From JAOUEA01 sp963825685 (GTDB lineage Bacteria > Actinomycetota > UBA4738 > HRBIN12): a stretch of 64,000 nt of DNA. Numbering within the stretch: the stretch's first letter is position 1; every line of letters starts with the position of its first letter. Of the stretch, positions 51,860 through 61,304 are shown piece by piece. Under the pieces are notes generated by a model. That model did not search any database and was not told the origin of the DNA. It saw only the letters and a list, made by a program, of their open reading frames with translations. The translations under genes were made by a program, and so were the position numbers. Location of the stretch: the NCBI GenBank assembly GCA_963825685.1, contig CAWGUD010000016.1:1-64000 (forward strand). Direction: 5' to 3'.

Positions 51860-53100
51860 CTAGCGCTCGTGTTCCGGGTGGGAACCGGCCACGTCTCCTC
51901 GTGGCGGACCCGTTCGCGGAACTCCGAATGCACCGTGGATTCGTACGCGATCAGACCGACCACCAGGGCCGTGAGCAGACCGAGGGCGCCGAGCGCCGGC
52001 ATCACCGCGGCGAGCGGGATCGCCGCGAGCACCAGCGCGGCCGCCACCACCCGTTGCACGAACACGTGGTGCCAGATGCGGAACCTGAAACCGACGTGCC
52101 CGAGCAGGTAGAGCGCGATGCCCCCGTACAACGCCCAGAGCGGCAACGTGGCCAACGGCTCGGAGAGCTCGTGGTGGCTCGTGTCCGCCACGTACTCCAG
52201 GACCTTCTTCAGCCCCAGCGATCCGAGGATGATGCCGGCGATCATCGGCAGGTGCAGGTAGCTGTACGCGTCGCGGGCGAGGCGCGCTCGTTCCTCGCCC
52301 TGCGCACGCCGAAGGGCGCGCTCGGCGACGATCGCGAGCACGTCGAAGTAGGCCCACCAGAGCGACGCGGCGAGCGTCAGGCCCAAGACGGAGGCGACGA
52401 TGATCGGCCACGAGATCGGGAGCTTGGCGACGCCCACGCCGATCGCCACGATCGACTCACCGAGGGCGACGATGATGATCAGCCCGTGTCGCTCGGCGAA
52501 GTGGCCGGCGGAGTTCAGTCGCCACCCCGACGCGCCCGCGAGGATCGTGCCGCCGAAGTCGACGATCAGCACCGCGACCCAGGTGAGCGTCTGCGCGCGA
52601 CCGTCGAGCTGCGACGCGACGAGCAGGAGCGCCGTGCTCCCCAGCACCGACGGGGCGAACCGGAGCAGCTGCCCACGCAGCGCGTAGTCGGCGTTCTCCC
52701 CGGCCGCGATCCAGAAGATCGCGAGGTGCAGCAGTCGCACCGTCAGGTAGGCGAAGGCGAACACGACCGGACCGCTGAGCCCACCCTCGAGATCGTCGAA
52801 CGATTCCGGCACGGTCAGGGCCATCACGAACATCGCGGCCATCGCGCCGAACATCGAGACGCGACCGAGTCCCTCGTCGGCCTGCACCACGTTGCCGAGC
52901 CATGCGTAGCCGACCCAGCACCACCAGAGCAGCCCGAGCACGAGCATGCCGCGCACGACCCCTCGGACCGACAGATCGTCCGCCATCAACGCGGTGACCT
53001 GCGTGAGCGAGAAGACGAACACGAGGTCGAAGAACAGCTCGATCGGCGTGACCCTGGCCTCTTCCGAGACCGACTGGATGCGCGGATGCCGGTCACTCAC
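51860..53100 (-). CDS. LtrA (low-temperature requirement A) family membrane protein
   Basis: GTG 53100 (MSDRHPRIQSVSEEARVTPI). PIELFFDLVFVFSLTQVTAL is the LtrA hallmark at the N-terminus. About ten or more hydrophobic helices follow, including GLLWWCWVGYAWLGN, HFAERHGLIIIVALGESIVA and LTLAASLWWAYFDVLAIVAE. About 413 residues. The frame as read passes the expected end and runs to 51733; a TAG at 51860-51862 in the other frame (PEHER) suits a single-base error near the end. Molecular function unknown. Confidence 0.88.
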
Positions 53101-53210
53101 GACCGCATCGTCTCACGGGTGCTGTGGGAGCTTCGTCTGACGCACGGGCGATGCCGTCCGAATCACCGATGATGCCGGGCAGATCCCGTCACCGCAGGAG
53201 GCGTCCCGGG

Positions 53211-53660
53211 ATGAGGTTCCGCGCGACGATCCAAGTCGAGGGCAAGACCGCCACGGGCATCCCGGTCCCGACGGACGTGGTCGATCAGCTCGGGAAGGGC
53301 AAGCGGCCTCCGGTCCGAGTCACGATCGGGGGCCACACGTATCGCAGCACCGTGGCGGCTTACGGCGACGTGTTCATGCTCCCGCTCAGCGCGGAGAACC
53401 GCGAGGCCGCGGGCGTCGCGGGCGGCGACGAGGTCGACGTCGACGTCGAGCTCGACACCGAGCCGCGGACGGTCGAGGTGCCGAAGGACTTCACGGACGC
53501 GCTCGCGGCCGAGCCGGAGGCGAAGCGGTTCTTCGAAGGACTCTCCTACAGCCAGCAGCGATGGCACGTGCTGTCGATCGAAGCGGCAAAGGCGGCCGAG
53601 ACGCGGCAACGTCGCATCGACACGTCGGTCGCGATGCTGCGCGAGGGCCGCGCACGTTGA
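53211..53660 (+). CDS. DUF1905 / YdeI-type (OmpD-associated) protein
   Basis: ATG 53211 (MRFRATIQVEGKTATGIPVP) with GCAGGAGGCG upstream. DUF1905 domain about 1-85: VDQLGKGKRPPVRVTIGGHT, YGDVFMLPLSAENREAAGVA, GGDEVDVDVELDTEP. YdeI tail from about 90: VPKDFTDALAAEPEAKRFFE, LSYSQQRWHVLSIEAAKAAE, TRQRRIDTSVAMLREGR. Together 149 residues, a common actinobacterial arrangement. Function unknown. Confidence 0.9.
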   Translation: MRFRATIQVEGKTATGIPVPTDVVDQLGKGKRPPVRVTIGGHTYRSTVAAYGDVFMLPLSAENREAAGVAGGDEVDVDVELDTEPRTVEVPKDFTDALAAEPEAKRFFEGLSYSQQRWHVLSIEAAKAAETRQRRIDTSVAMLREGRAR

Positions 53661-53779
53661 CAGACGTCTTCGAGCCGCCAGCGGGATCTGCTGAAGACAC
53701 GACACGACGGAGCTGACGATGCCGACGACCTCACGATTCCAAGAGCTCGGCCATCCCGCCGGGGACCGGACCTAGCGGC

Positions 53780-54337
53780 TCAGAGCCTCGAGCACTGGTC
53801 TTCCTTGCTGCCGTCGACGATGTTGCTCCCGCCGACCGGAGCAGGGCGGTTCTCCTTGCACTGCAGGTTGCCGTCGACCCGGTTCCCACGGATCTCGACG
53901 CCACCGGTGTTCTGGAACGCCTGGATGTTGCCGCCGACGGTCGAGCGGATCGCCGCGACCTTCCCGCCCTGGTCGTCGTAGAGGATGTCGCCCTGCACGT
54001 TGGTGCCGACCACGCGACCGATGCCGCCCTGCACGACCTGGACGCTGCCACCGACACGCGAGCCGTTGCGCACGACGACCTTCTTCGCATCCTCTGCCTG
54101 CACGTTGCCGACGACGCGGACCGAGTCGGCCACGAGGGTCGCACGGCTCTCCACCTTGATCGTGCCCTTGACGGTGGTGCCGTTCAGGGTGCATGTCGCG
54201 CCGTCGGGCACGCGCAGGTTGTCGACCGTGATGCGGCCGAGCGAACCGCGGCAGGTCCGCTCCTCCGCGTGCGCTGCCGGAGCGATCAGGATCGTCGCGC
54301 AGGCCGTGATCAGCGCGAGCGTTGTGATCTTCCGCAT
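53780..54337 (-). CDS. Secreted beta-helix protein (bactofilin-like repeats)
   Basis: ATG 54337 after GAGAGGAGA. MRKITTLALITACATILIAP and AAHAEE form a signal peptide with AHA cleavage. The mature 160 residues are short repeats of one strand per turn: GRITVDNLRVPDGATCTLNG, GTIKVESRATLVADSVRVVG, VQVVQGGIGRVVGTNVQGDI, GGNIQAFQNTGGVEIRGNRV. Four cysteines near the ends (RTCRGS, ATCTL, LQCKE, DQCSRL) could lock the ends by disulfides. It looks like a small exported scaffold; no family name is certain. Confidence 0.72.
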   Translation of the reverse strand: MRKITTLALITACATILIAPAAHAEERTCRGSLGRITVDNLRVPDGATCTLNGTTVKGTIKVESRATLVADSVRVVGNVQAEDAKKVVVRNGSRVGGSVQVVQGGIGRVVGTNVQGDILYDDQGGKVAAIRSTVGGNIQAFQNTGGVEIRGNRVDGNLQCKENRPAPVGGSNIVDGSKEDQCSRL

Positions 54338-54443
54338 GGGCGTCTCCTCTCTCGGTGAGTCTCAGGGACGAGCAGGTACACGAGGAGCGTGTCACTCCGA
54401 CGTGAACACGGCGTAAGCCCGGGATGAGAACGCTCTCACGACG

Positions 54444-55853
54444 TCATCCTTCGTCGAGCCGCCCGTCCGCGATGCGGATCGTGCGGTCGACGGCCCCGAG
54501 CACGTCGGGGTCGTGGGTCGCGACCACGCACGCGCTCCCGGCGATCGTCGCATCGCCCAGCGTGCGCAGCACCGCCGCCGCCCAGCCGGCGTCCTGGTGC
54601 GCCGTGGGCTCGTCGGCCACGAGCAACGAGGGTGCGAGCACCACGGCTCGCGCGACGGCGGTGCGTTGCTGTTCCCCCAGCGACGTCTCGGTCGGCGAGC
54701 GGTGCTGCATGTCGGCGAGCCCGAGACGCTCCAGCAGGTCCTCGATCAGCTCGCGGCGATCGTCGAGGCACCGCGCGAGGCGCGCCGGATACTCGACGTT
54801 CTCGCGCACGCTCAGCTCGTCCATCAGACCGAGGTGCTGCGGCACCACCGCGACGTCGCCCCATCCCGGAGCCGACCCGCCCGGTCGATCGACCGCCCCG
54901 GCGTCGGGGTCGTCCCACCCCGCCGCGACGTTCAACAGGGTCGTCTTGCCCGAACCCGATCGCCCGACGAGACCGACCACTTCCCCCGGCTCGACGTGGA
55001 GGTCGACGCCGTCGAGCGCGTGGACCTCCTCGTCCCCGCGTCCGTAGGTCTTCGTCACGTCGGTCATGCCGAGCACCGGCTGGCTCGCATCGACGAGCCA
55101 CCCCATCTCGGGGGAAACCGGCAGCGGCCACCGCAGCGCCGACCATCCCTCAGGCTCGTCCACCCTGCTCGCGGATGCCTCCGAGCCGGCGACGACACCG
55201 TGCTCCAGCGTCAAGCGGTGATCGGCGATCGCCATCACCGAGCGGTCGTGCGTCGCGAGCACGAAGGTCACCTCGTGACGAGCGAGCTCGGCGATGCGTG
55301 CGAGCACCCCGTCGGCGGCCTCGGAGTCGAGCTCCGCGGTCGGTTCGTCGGCGACGACCACCGTCGCCCCCGACACCAGGGCCTGGGCCACCGCCACGCG
55401 TTGCTGCTCACCGCCGGACAGCTCGTCCGGTCGGTGCTCGAGGCGGTGTGCGATGCCGAGCGCGTCCGCGGTCGCCATCACGCCCCGGTCTCCCGCCGAT
55501 CCGGACCGCGATGCGAGCCGCAGATGCTGGCCGACCGTCAGATGCCCGAGCAGGTTGTCCGACGGCCGCTGGAAGACGTAGCCGACCGTCGATCGCCGCA
55601 CGGCCCGCCGCGTTCGCGACGAGGCGTGTCCGATCTCGATGCCCATCACGTCGATCGAGCCCGCCGTGGGACTGTCGAGGCCGGCCACGAGCCGGAGCAG
55701 CGACGACTTGCCGCTCCCGGAGGGGCCGACGACGACGGAGACGCCGCCGCGCGGGATCGTCGCCGAGACGTCACGGAGCGCTCGCACCTCGCCGGTCGGG
55801 GTTCGATAGGTGCGGACGACCCCCTCGAATCGGACGGCCTCGTCACTCGGCAA
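54444..55853 (-). CDS. Fused tandem ABC ATPase (LolD/MacB-like, two NBDs)
   Basis: ATG 55853 (MPSDEAVRFEGVVRTYRTPT). First domain: VVVGPSGSGKSSLLRLVAGL, signature ELSGGEQQRVAVAQAL, Walker B VVVADEPTAELD. Second domain from about 265: VGLVGRSGSGKTTLLNVAAG, signature reading ETSLGEQQRTAVARAV (Leu-Gly for Gly-Gly), Walker B LLVADEPTAHQD, H-loop VVATHDPD. 469 residues. With the FtsX-like permease gene overlapping by 11 nt, it forms an ABC exporter; most bacteria use two copies of one NBD, so this natural fusion supplies both. Confidence 0.9.
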   Translation of the reverse strand: MPSDEAVRFEGVVRTYRTPTGEVRALRDVSATIPRGGVSVVVGPSGSGKSSLLRLVAGLDSPTAGSIDVMGIEIGHASSRTRRAVRRSTVGYVFQRPSDNLLGHLTVGQHLRLASRSGSAGDRGVMATADALGIAHRLEHRPDELSGGEQQRVAVAQALVSGATVVVADEPTAELDSEAADGVLARIAELARHEVTFVLATHDRSVMAIADHRLTLEHGVVAGSEASASRVDEPEGWSALRWPLPVSPEMGWLVDASQPVLGMTDVTKTYGRGDEEVHALDGVDLHVEPGEVVGLVGRSGSGKTTLLNVAAGWDDPDAGAVDRPGGSAPGWGDVAVVPQHLGLMDELSVRENVEYPARLARCLDDRRELIEDLLERLGLADMQHRSPTETSLGEQQRTAVARAVVLAPSLLVADEPTAHQDAGWAAAVLRTLGDATIAGSACVVATHDPDVLGAVDRTIRIADGRLDEG

Positions 55854-58572
55854 CGCGCATCACCTCCGCGGTCGAACGATGCCGCGCACCACGATCGGCG
55901 ATCGCTCCACCCACCACCGATGCGACGACCAGGCAGACCGCCGTCACGACGACCGCCACGACCGGCGTGACGATCAAGGGGGCCGGCGGGATCGTCGGGA
56001 GCGGATCGATGCTCGGCACGACGATCGACGCCGACAGCACCCCCACGATCGTTCCGACGAGGAACGAGACGAGCAGCATCGCACCCAGCTCGGCGATCGA
56101 CGCCGCACGCATCGTGTGCCGGGGCATGCCCATGCGATCGGAGAGGGTCGTCGCGACCACGCGGCTGCGCTGCTTCGCGTGCAGGTAGACGACGGCGACG
56201 ACCACCACGAGCGCCACCGCCGACAAGGCGAGCATCTGCAACACCAGGAACGTCTGCACGGCGGCCGCGATGAACGGGATGTCCTCGACCTCCTCGGCCG
56301 AGAGCACGAGCTGCGGCAACACACCGAGCTCGTCCATCCTCTGCTGCACCTCGGCGGCGGGTCCGTCGACCCAGATCTCCGTGATGGCACGAGGGGTCGC
56401 GAGCGGATCGGGACGACCACGGAAGGCCGCGGCGAGGGCGGCGGCGTCCATCACGACCAACGGACGGCTGTCCGACGATGTGCCTGGGAACGTGACCGCG
56501 GTGCCCACCACGGTGACCGGCACCTCCTCCTGCCCGATCGAGGCCGTGTCCGGCGTCGCCCCGCCACCGTTCGCGACGACGACCGGCACGCCGTCGTCCA
56601 CCGGAGCGCTCAGGCGCTCGAGCAGGGCAGGCAACGGATCCGCGGAGAACGCATCGTTCCAGTAGGCCGCCGAGGCGAAGCCGTCGGGCTCGATCACGAG
56701 CAGGTCGTACTTGGTCTCGTCGTCATCGAGCGATCCCGCCTCACGGAACCTGGTGACCCGTGAGACCGGGTAGGGGAAGCCGGGAGCAGGCGTCGCATCG
56801 CTCGCCACCTGCACCTGCACCTCGCTCCCGACGAAGATCCTCGCCTTGGCCTCGACCGTGGCTCGAAGCGACGCCACGGTCGCGAGCGCCGCGGACGAGA
56901 CCGCGAGGGTGAGGATGCCGGCGACGACGAACAGGGAGGTCAGGGCCGGGCCCGCACGCAGGCGTCGGATCGCCAGCCACGGAGCCGTGGCGCCGGCCCC
57001 GCCCGATCGCGCGGCACGGCGCACGACGAGTCTGGTCACCCGCGCCGCGAGGATGCCGGCACCGAGCGCCACCATCAACGGGAGCAGGAAGACCGCCGGC
57101 TCGGGGCGCTCGATGCCCCCGGATTCCACGACCCCGCCCTCGGCGAGCCGGCCTGCCAACATCCATGCGATCGCGAAGGCGGCGATCTCCCACGGCACCG
57201 CTGCGACGATCCTCGTGAAGCGATGACGGTGCTCGTGGCGCGCGACGAACGCGACGCCCGACACCACGCCGACGATCGCGATCGATGCGAGCGTGCCGGC
57301 GAGGGCCGCAACGATCGACGTCGCCCTGGCCGCCGCGGATGCGGGAGCGGCCGGTCCCGCCCACGCGATGAGCGAGGTCGCGGTCACCCACCCGAGCACA
57401 CCGCCGATCGCCGCCGGCAGCAGGGCCTCGAGCGACGCCTTCGCACCGAACGCGAGCGGACCCCACCCGCGGATCGTGAGCACGCCGACCTCGACCCGTC
57501 GGCCCACGAACGAGAAGACACCGCCGGCGGCCACGGCCGCGAGCGCGATCGCGAGCCCGGCCACCACCAGCACCAGCATCGGCCCCTGCACGGCCGCGCT
57601 GCGTTCTCGCACCTCATGCACGACCAACCCTGCGTTCTGCGTGATCGTGATCTCGCTCGCGCCATGTCTCGAGAACCACCGGCCACAACAGCGGAGCACC
57701 TCGTACAGGTCGCCGCCGGGGCTCGCGCGCTCGAGGAAATGGTCGGAGAACGCCGCGAGCTCCGATGCATCCTCCAGGGTCATCGGCGGCTCGGTGATCG
57801 CCGGAGCCTGCCACGCGAACGTCGCTCGACGGACGCCGAGCGCGGTCGAGAGGTCCAGCAGCTGCTCGGCTTCGGCCACGATGAACTGCGGCGGGGCCGA
57901 GCAGAGGACGTCCGGGCACGGGTAGATATCGTCGTTCCAGAGCCGCCAGTAGCCCTGCCGCGGCTGGGTGTAGAGGCTGACATAGATGCCGTCGACGAGG
58001 ACACGCTGCCGCTGCGCCCCCGAGTGAAGGACCACCTCGTCGCCCGGTTCCGCCGCCAGCGGTGTCGCGACGATATCGGGGAGCCAGACGCCGGGACCCT
58101 CCTCCCCCGCGATCACCTCCACATGCGCGATCGCATCGGTGCCCGCGAAGAGCCGCCCTTCGACGACGCCGCTCGGCGGCGGCGCACCACCGAGGTCGGT
58201 GACCGTCACGACACCACCGAAGATCGCGAGCTCCACCGGACCGAGGGAGTCGTTGCCGTCGGCGACGGAGGCGAACGCGTCGCCCCGCCGCTCCCACAGG
58301 AGTCCCTCGCCGTCGGGGGCCCGTTCTCGCAGGCCGACCTCGGTGCTGCGGTGGGCGATCCCCATGCCGTACGGCGTGACCGTGGCGTCGTCGATCGCCG
58401 AGGCCAGCAGCTCGTTCTCCGACGCCGAGAGGAAGAGCGGGTACGCCGCGGCGACGACGGTGACGAGGAACGTCCCGACCGCCAACGCAGCGAACAACGA
58501 CCGGAATCGCAGCAGGACGGTGGGCGCCGTGCGCCACACGGGGTTCGAGCGCCATGGAGGCATCGACGACAT
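55843..58572 (-). CDS. Large FtsX-family ABC permease (MacB/LolCDE-like)
   Basis: ATG 58572 (MSSMPPWRSNPVWRTAPTVL); ATG 58563 is a close alternative. About 909 residues. A first TM (LFAALAVGTFLVTVVAAAYP) is followed by a long outside domain (to about 330), then helices such as LVLVVAGLAIALAAVAAGGV, SFVGRRVEVGVLTIRGWG (FtsX cytoplasmic loop) and ALTSLFVVAGILTLAVSSAA. A second outside domain (about 600-760) and C-terminal helices (FLVLQMLALSAVALVVVVAV, AELGAMLLVSFLVGTIVGVL) give two FtsX repeats. Together with the fused ATPase it should export a lipid or peptide, or act mechanically on the envelope; substrate unknown. Confidence 0.88.
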   Translation of the reverse strand: MSSMPPWRSNPVWRTAPTVLLRFRSLFAALAVGTFLVTVVAAAYPLFLSASENELLASAIDDATVTPYGMGIAHRSTEVGLRERAPDGEGLLWERRGDAFASVADGNDSLGPVELAIFGGVVTVTDLGGAPPPSGVVEGRLFAGTDAIAHVEVIAGEEGPGVWLPDIVATPLAAEPGDEVVLHSGAQRQRVLVDGIYVSLYTQPRQGYWRLWNDDIYPCPDVLCSAPPQFIVAEAEQLLDLSTALGVRRATFAWQAPAITEPPMTLEDASELAAFSDHFLERASPGGDLYEVLRCCGRWFSRHGASEITITQNAGLVVHEVRERSAAVQGPMLVLVVAGLAIALAAVAAGGVFSFVGRRVEVGVLTIRGWGPLAFGAKASLEALLPAAIGGVLGWVTATSLIAWAGPAAPASAAARATSIVAALAGTLASIAIVGVVSGVAFVARHEHRHRFTRIVAAVPWEIAAFAIAWMLAGRLAEGGVVESGGIERPEPAVFLLPLMVALGAGILAARVTRLVVRRAARSGGAGATAPWLAIRRLRAGPALTSLFVVAGILTLAVSSAALATVASLRATVEAKARIFVGSEVQVQVASDATPAPGFPYPVSRVTRFREAGSLDDDETKYDLLVIEPDGFASAAYWNDAFSADPLPALLERLSAPVDDGVPVVVANGGGATPDTASIGQEEVPVTVVGTAVTFPGTSSDSRPLVVMDAAALAAAFRGRPDPLATPRAITEIWVDGPAAEVQQRMDELGVLPQLVLSAEEVEDIPFIAAAVQTFLVLQMLALSAVALVVVVAVVYLHAKQRSRVVATTLSDRMGMPRHTMRAASIAELGAMLLVSFLVGTIVGVLSASIVVPSIDPLPTIPPAPLIVTPVVAVVVTAVCLVVASVVGGAIADRGARHRSTAEVMRVAE

Positions 58573-58625
58573 GATGCCGGTTGGTGGGGCTTCACGACCG
58601 GGTCGAGGTCGAGAACCCGTCCGGG

Positions 58626-59684
58626 CTAGCTCGCCGGCGTCGAGACCTTCCTCCGCTCGAGCTCGGCGCGCACGGCCGGCGCGACCTCGGTGCCGAACAA
58701 CTCGATCGAGCGCATCAACCGGTCGTGCGGCAGCGTCCCCATGCTGAACTGCACCAGGAAGCGGTCGTGCTCGAAGATCTCGTGCTGGAACAGGATCTTC
58801 TCGATCACCTGCTGCGGCGAGCCCACGAAGTTCGCGCCGCGGAGCGTCGCCTCGCCCTCGTACTGCTCGCGCGTGAGGGGGGACCACCCGCGCTCTCGCC
58901 CGATCGTGTTCATCATCTGCGCCACGTGGGGGAACGACTCGTCGACCGCCTGCTGCGACGTCTCCGCGACGTAGCCGTGCGAGTTGATGCTCAGGGCCGG
59001 GAGCGGATCGTGCCCCGCCTGATGTGCGGCGTCTCGGAACAGCTCGGCGAACGGCGCGAACCGCTCGGGACGTCCACCGATGATCGCGAGGGCCATCGGC
59101 AGGCCCAACGTGCCCGCGCGGAACGCCGACTCGGGAGCACCCCCGACCGCGACCCAGATCGGCAGCGGGTCCTGCACCGGGCGCGGATAGACGCCGACGC
59201 TGCCGTCGAGCGGCGGGCGATGCTTCCCGCGCCAGCTGATGCGCTCGCCCTCGCGGAGGGCGATCAGCATCCTCAGCTTCTCCTCGAAGAGCTCGTCGTA
59301 GTCCCCGAGGTCGAAGCCGAACAACGGGAACGACTCGGTGAACGACCCGCGGCCGGCCATGATCTCCGCCCGGCCGCCCGAGAGCAGGTCGACCGTGGCG
59401 AAGTCCTGGAACACCCGCACGGGATCGTCGGAGCTCACCACCGTGACGGCGCTCGTGAGCCGGATGCGCTCGGTGCGAACCGCCGCGGCCGCCAGCACCA
59501 CGGCGGGCGACGAGACGATCAGGTCGGGCCGATGGTGCTCGCCGATGCCGAAGACGTCGAGCCCGAGCTGGTCGGCGAGCTCGACCTCTTCCATGAGGTT
59601 CCTCATCCGCTGCTCGGGGCTGATCGTCTCCCCGGTCACCGGATCGGGGTACAGCTCGGCGAAGGTGTACAGACCGATCTCCAT
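58626..59684 (-). CDS. LLM-class flavin-dependent oxidoreductase
   Basis: ATG 59684 (MEIGLYTFAELYPDPVTGET). 352 residues of a luciferase-like TIM barrel: VFGIGEHHRPDLIVSSPAVV, TSAVTVVSSDDPVRVFQDFA, TVDLLSGGRAEIMAGRGSF, PLPIWVAVGGAPESAFRAGT, LRGANFVGSPQQVIEKILFQ. Uses FMN or F420; FMN is likely for this subgroup of alkanal-type oxidoreductases. Separated from the permease gene by 53 bp. Confidence 0.93.
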   Translation of the reverse strand: MEIGLYTFAELYPDPVTGETISPEQRMRNLMEEVELADQLGLDVFGIGEHHRPDLIVSSPAVVLAAAAVRTERIRLTSAVTVVSSDDPVRVFQDFATVDLLSGGRAEIMAGRGSFTESFPLFGFDLGDYDELFEEKLRMLIALREGERISWRGKHRPPLDGSVGVYPRPVQDPLPIWVAVGGAPESAFRAGTLGLPMALAIIGGRPERFAPFAELFRDAAHQAGHDPLPALSINSHGYVAETSQQAVDESFPHVAQMMNTIGRERGWSPLTREQYEGEATLRGANFVGSPQQVIEKILFQHEIFEHDRFLVQFSMGTLPHDRLMRSIELFGTEVAPAVRAELERRKVSTPAS

Positions 59685-59774
59685 GCTGGCGGGAACCCTG
59701 GCACTCGCTCCGTTGTTCCGTCACACGCCCGATGCCGTGCCCAAGCGGGAGCGTCGTGATATCCCATCGTCCGG

Positions 59775-60878
59775 ATGACCGAGACGGTGAGTCAACGGGC
59801 GCTGAACCGTGCGCTGCTCGCGCGCCAGCTGCTGTTGGAGCGGTCCTCCATGCCGGTCGCCGATGCGGTGGAACACCTGGTCGGCCACCAGGCGCAGTCG
59901 CCTCCCGACCCGTACGTCGGGCTGTGGTCGCGCCTCGACCGGTTCGACCCGAGCGAGCTCGCCGGCATGATCGAAGACCGACGGGTCGTGCGGATGGCCC
60001 TGATGCGCGCCACGATCCACCTCGTGACCGCCCGCGACGCGCTCGTCCTGCGCCCGCTCCTCGCGCCGGTGCTCGAACGCACCTTCAGGACCGGAAGCCC
60101 GTTCGGCCGGCGGCTGCGCGACGTCGACCTCGATGAGGTGATCGCGCTCGGCCGGGCGATGCTCGACGAGGCGCCCCGCACACGGGCCGAGCTCGTGGCC
60201 GCGTTCACGGAACGCTGGCCCGACGCCGACGCCGACGCGATGGGGTACGCGGTGCAGTACCTCGTGCCGCTCGTGCAGGTGCCGCCGCGCGGCGTGTGGG
60301 GCAAGGGCGGCCGGGCCACCTGGGCCTCGCTGGAAGCATGGCTCGGCGAGCGGCTCGAGCCGCGCCCGTCGATCGACGATCTGGCTCGCCGCTACCTCGG
60401 TGCGTTCGGTCCGGCCACGGTGATGGACATGCAGTCCTGGTCGGGACTGACCCGGCTGAAGGAGGTGTTCGAGCGCCTGCGCCCGCAGCTGCGCGTCGAC
60501 CGGAACGAGGCCGGCCGCGAGATCTTCGATCTCCCGGACGCGCCGCGCCCGGATCCGGATACGCCTGCACCGCCGCGGTTCCTGCCCGAGTACGACAACG
60601 TGGCGCTGGGCCACGCCGACCGAACGCGGCTCGTCAGCGACGACGACAGGACCAGGCTGATGGCCGAGGCGGGCATGCGGAGCGTGCGGACGTTCCTGCT
60701 CGACGGCAGGGGCGCGGGCACGTGGGCGATCGAACGCTCCGGCGACACCGCCCGCATGTCGATCGTGCCGTGGGCCCGGGTGCCTCGCGCCGAGCGAGCC
60801 GCGCTCGAAGACGAGGGACACGCCCTCCTCGCGTGGTGGTTCCCCGGGACCGATCAGCTCGACGTCGAGCTCGCCTGA
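59775..60878 (+). CDS. Winged-helix protein of the AlkZ/YcaQ (HTH_42) family
   Basis: ATG 59775 (MTETVSQRALNRALLARQLL). 367 residues. HLVGHQAQSPPDPYVGLWSR contains the Q-x-Q motif (HQAQ) seen in AlkZ glycosylases that unhook interstrand crosslinks. RMALMRATIHLVTARDALVL, PRTRAELVAAFTERWPD, PPRGVWGKGGRATWASLEAW and FLPEYDNVALGHADRTRLVS complete the pattern. DNA glycosylase activity is plausible but not all members have it. Alone on the plus strand with its own promoter region. Confidence 0.88.
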   Translation: MTETVSQRALNRALLARQLLLERSSMPVADAVEHLVGHQAQSPPDPYVGLWSRLDRFDPSELAGMIEDRRVVRMALMRATIHLVTARDALVLRPLLAPVLERTFRTGSPFGRRLRDVDLDEVIALGRAMLDEAPRTRAELVAAFTERWPDADADAMGYAVQYLVPLVQVPPRGVWGKGGRATWASLEAWLGERLEPRPSIDDLARRYLGAFGPATVMDMQSWSGLTRLKEVFERLRPQLRVDRNEAGREIFDLPDAPRPDPDTPAPPRFLPEYDNVALGHADRTRLVSDDDRTRLMAEAGMRSVRTFLLDGRGAGTWAIERSGDTARMSIVPWARVPRAERAALEDEGHALLAWWFPGTDQLDVELA

Positions 60879-60899
60879 GACCCAAGGCTCGGCTCAGGC
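60873..60899. terminator. Hairpin between convergent genes (GCCTGAG / CTCAGGC)
   Basis: 7-bp perfect arms with a 13-nt loop, overlapping the stops of the AlkZ-like (plus) and PepSY (minus) genes. Modest stability. Confidence 0.4.
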
Positions 60900-61235
60900 A
60901 TCGTCGCCGGAGCCGTCGTCGTCGTCGTCGCCTTCGCTGCCGTCGTCATCGATCGCGTCGCCGATCACCTCGAACCGCTCGTCGAGCTGAACCTCTACCA
61001 CGCTGCCGTCGTCGAGCCGGACCTCGACCTCGTAGCTGGCGCCTCCGTCGCCGACCTCGGACTCCACGACCGACCCTCCGCGCGTGTGCTCCAGAGCGGC
61101 CGCCGTTGCACGCTCGAGTTGGCTGCCTTCCAGTGGCTGGTCGTCGCTGCCGGTCGCCACGCTCACGGTCGCCGCGGCTCCCGCCACCACCAGCGCCGCA
61201 GCCGCCGCCGCCAGGACCTTCGTCTTCGTCCTCAT
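60894..61235 (-). CDS. Exported PepSY-domain protein
   Basis: ATG 61235 with AAGGAGG upstream. MRTKTKVLAAAAAALVVAGA then AATVSVATG is a signal peptide or N-anchor. One PepSY domain: QLERATAAALEHTRGGSVVE, SEVGDGGASYEVEVRLDDGS, VVEVQLDERFEVIGDAIDDD, then an Asp/Gly tail of about 20 residues. 113 residues. PepSY proteins often bind or sense peptides or inhibit proteases outside the cell. A box shared with the two-component system's other promoters lies 43 bp before the ATG, so it is likely a member of that regulon. Confidence 0.88.
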   Translation of the reverse strand: MRTKTKVLAAAAAALVVAGAAATVSVATGSDDQPLEGSQLERATAAALEHTRGGSVVESEVGDGGASYEVEVRLDDGSVVEVQLDERFEVIGDAIDDDGSEGDDDDDGSGDDA

Positions 61236-61277
61236 CTGCGTTCCTCCTTGCCGTCCGGAGAGCCATGATGTTCGCTC

Positions 61278-61299
61278 GGGGCTGACCCGACGCTGAACG
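61278..61299 (-). promoter_or_regulatory. Response-regulator-type box upstream of PepSY gene
   Basis: Minus strand reads CGTTCAGCGTCGGGTCAGCC CC: two half sites (TTCAG and GTCAG) 11 bp apart. It begins 43 bp from the start codon. 21 of 22 bases match the box at 63406-63427 before the divergent secreted-protein gene. Confidence 0.7.
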
Positions 61300-61304
61300 C
61301 CGGA

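Noticed and set aside
55843..59724. A single open frame of about 1290 codons spanning the LLM gene antisense frame and the FtsX gene
   Set aside because: The first third is an out-of-frame shadow of the LLM oxidoreductase; the real permease starts at 58572.
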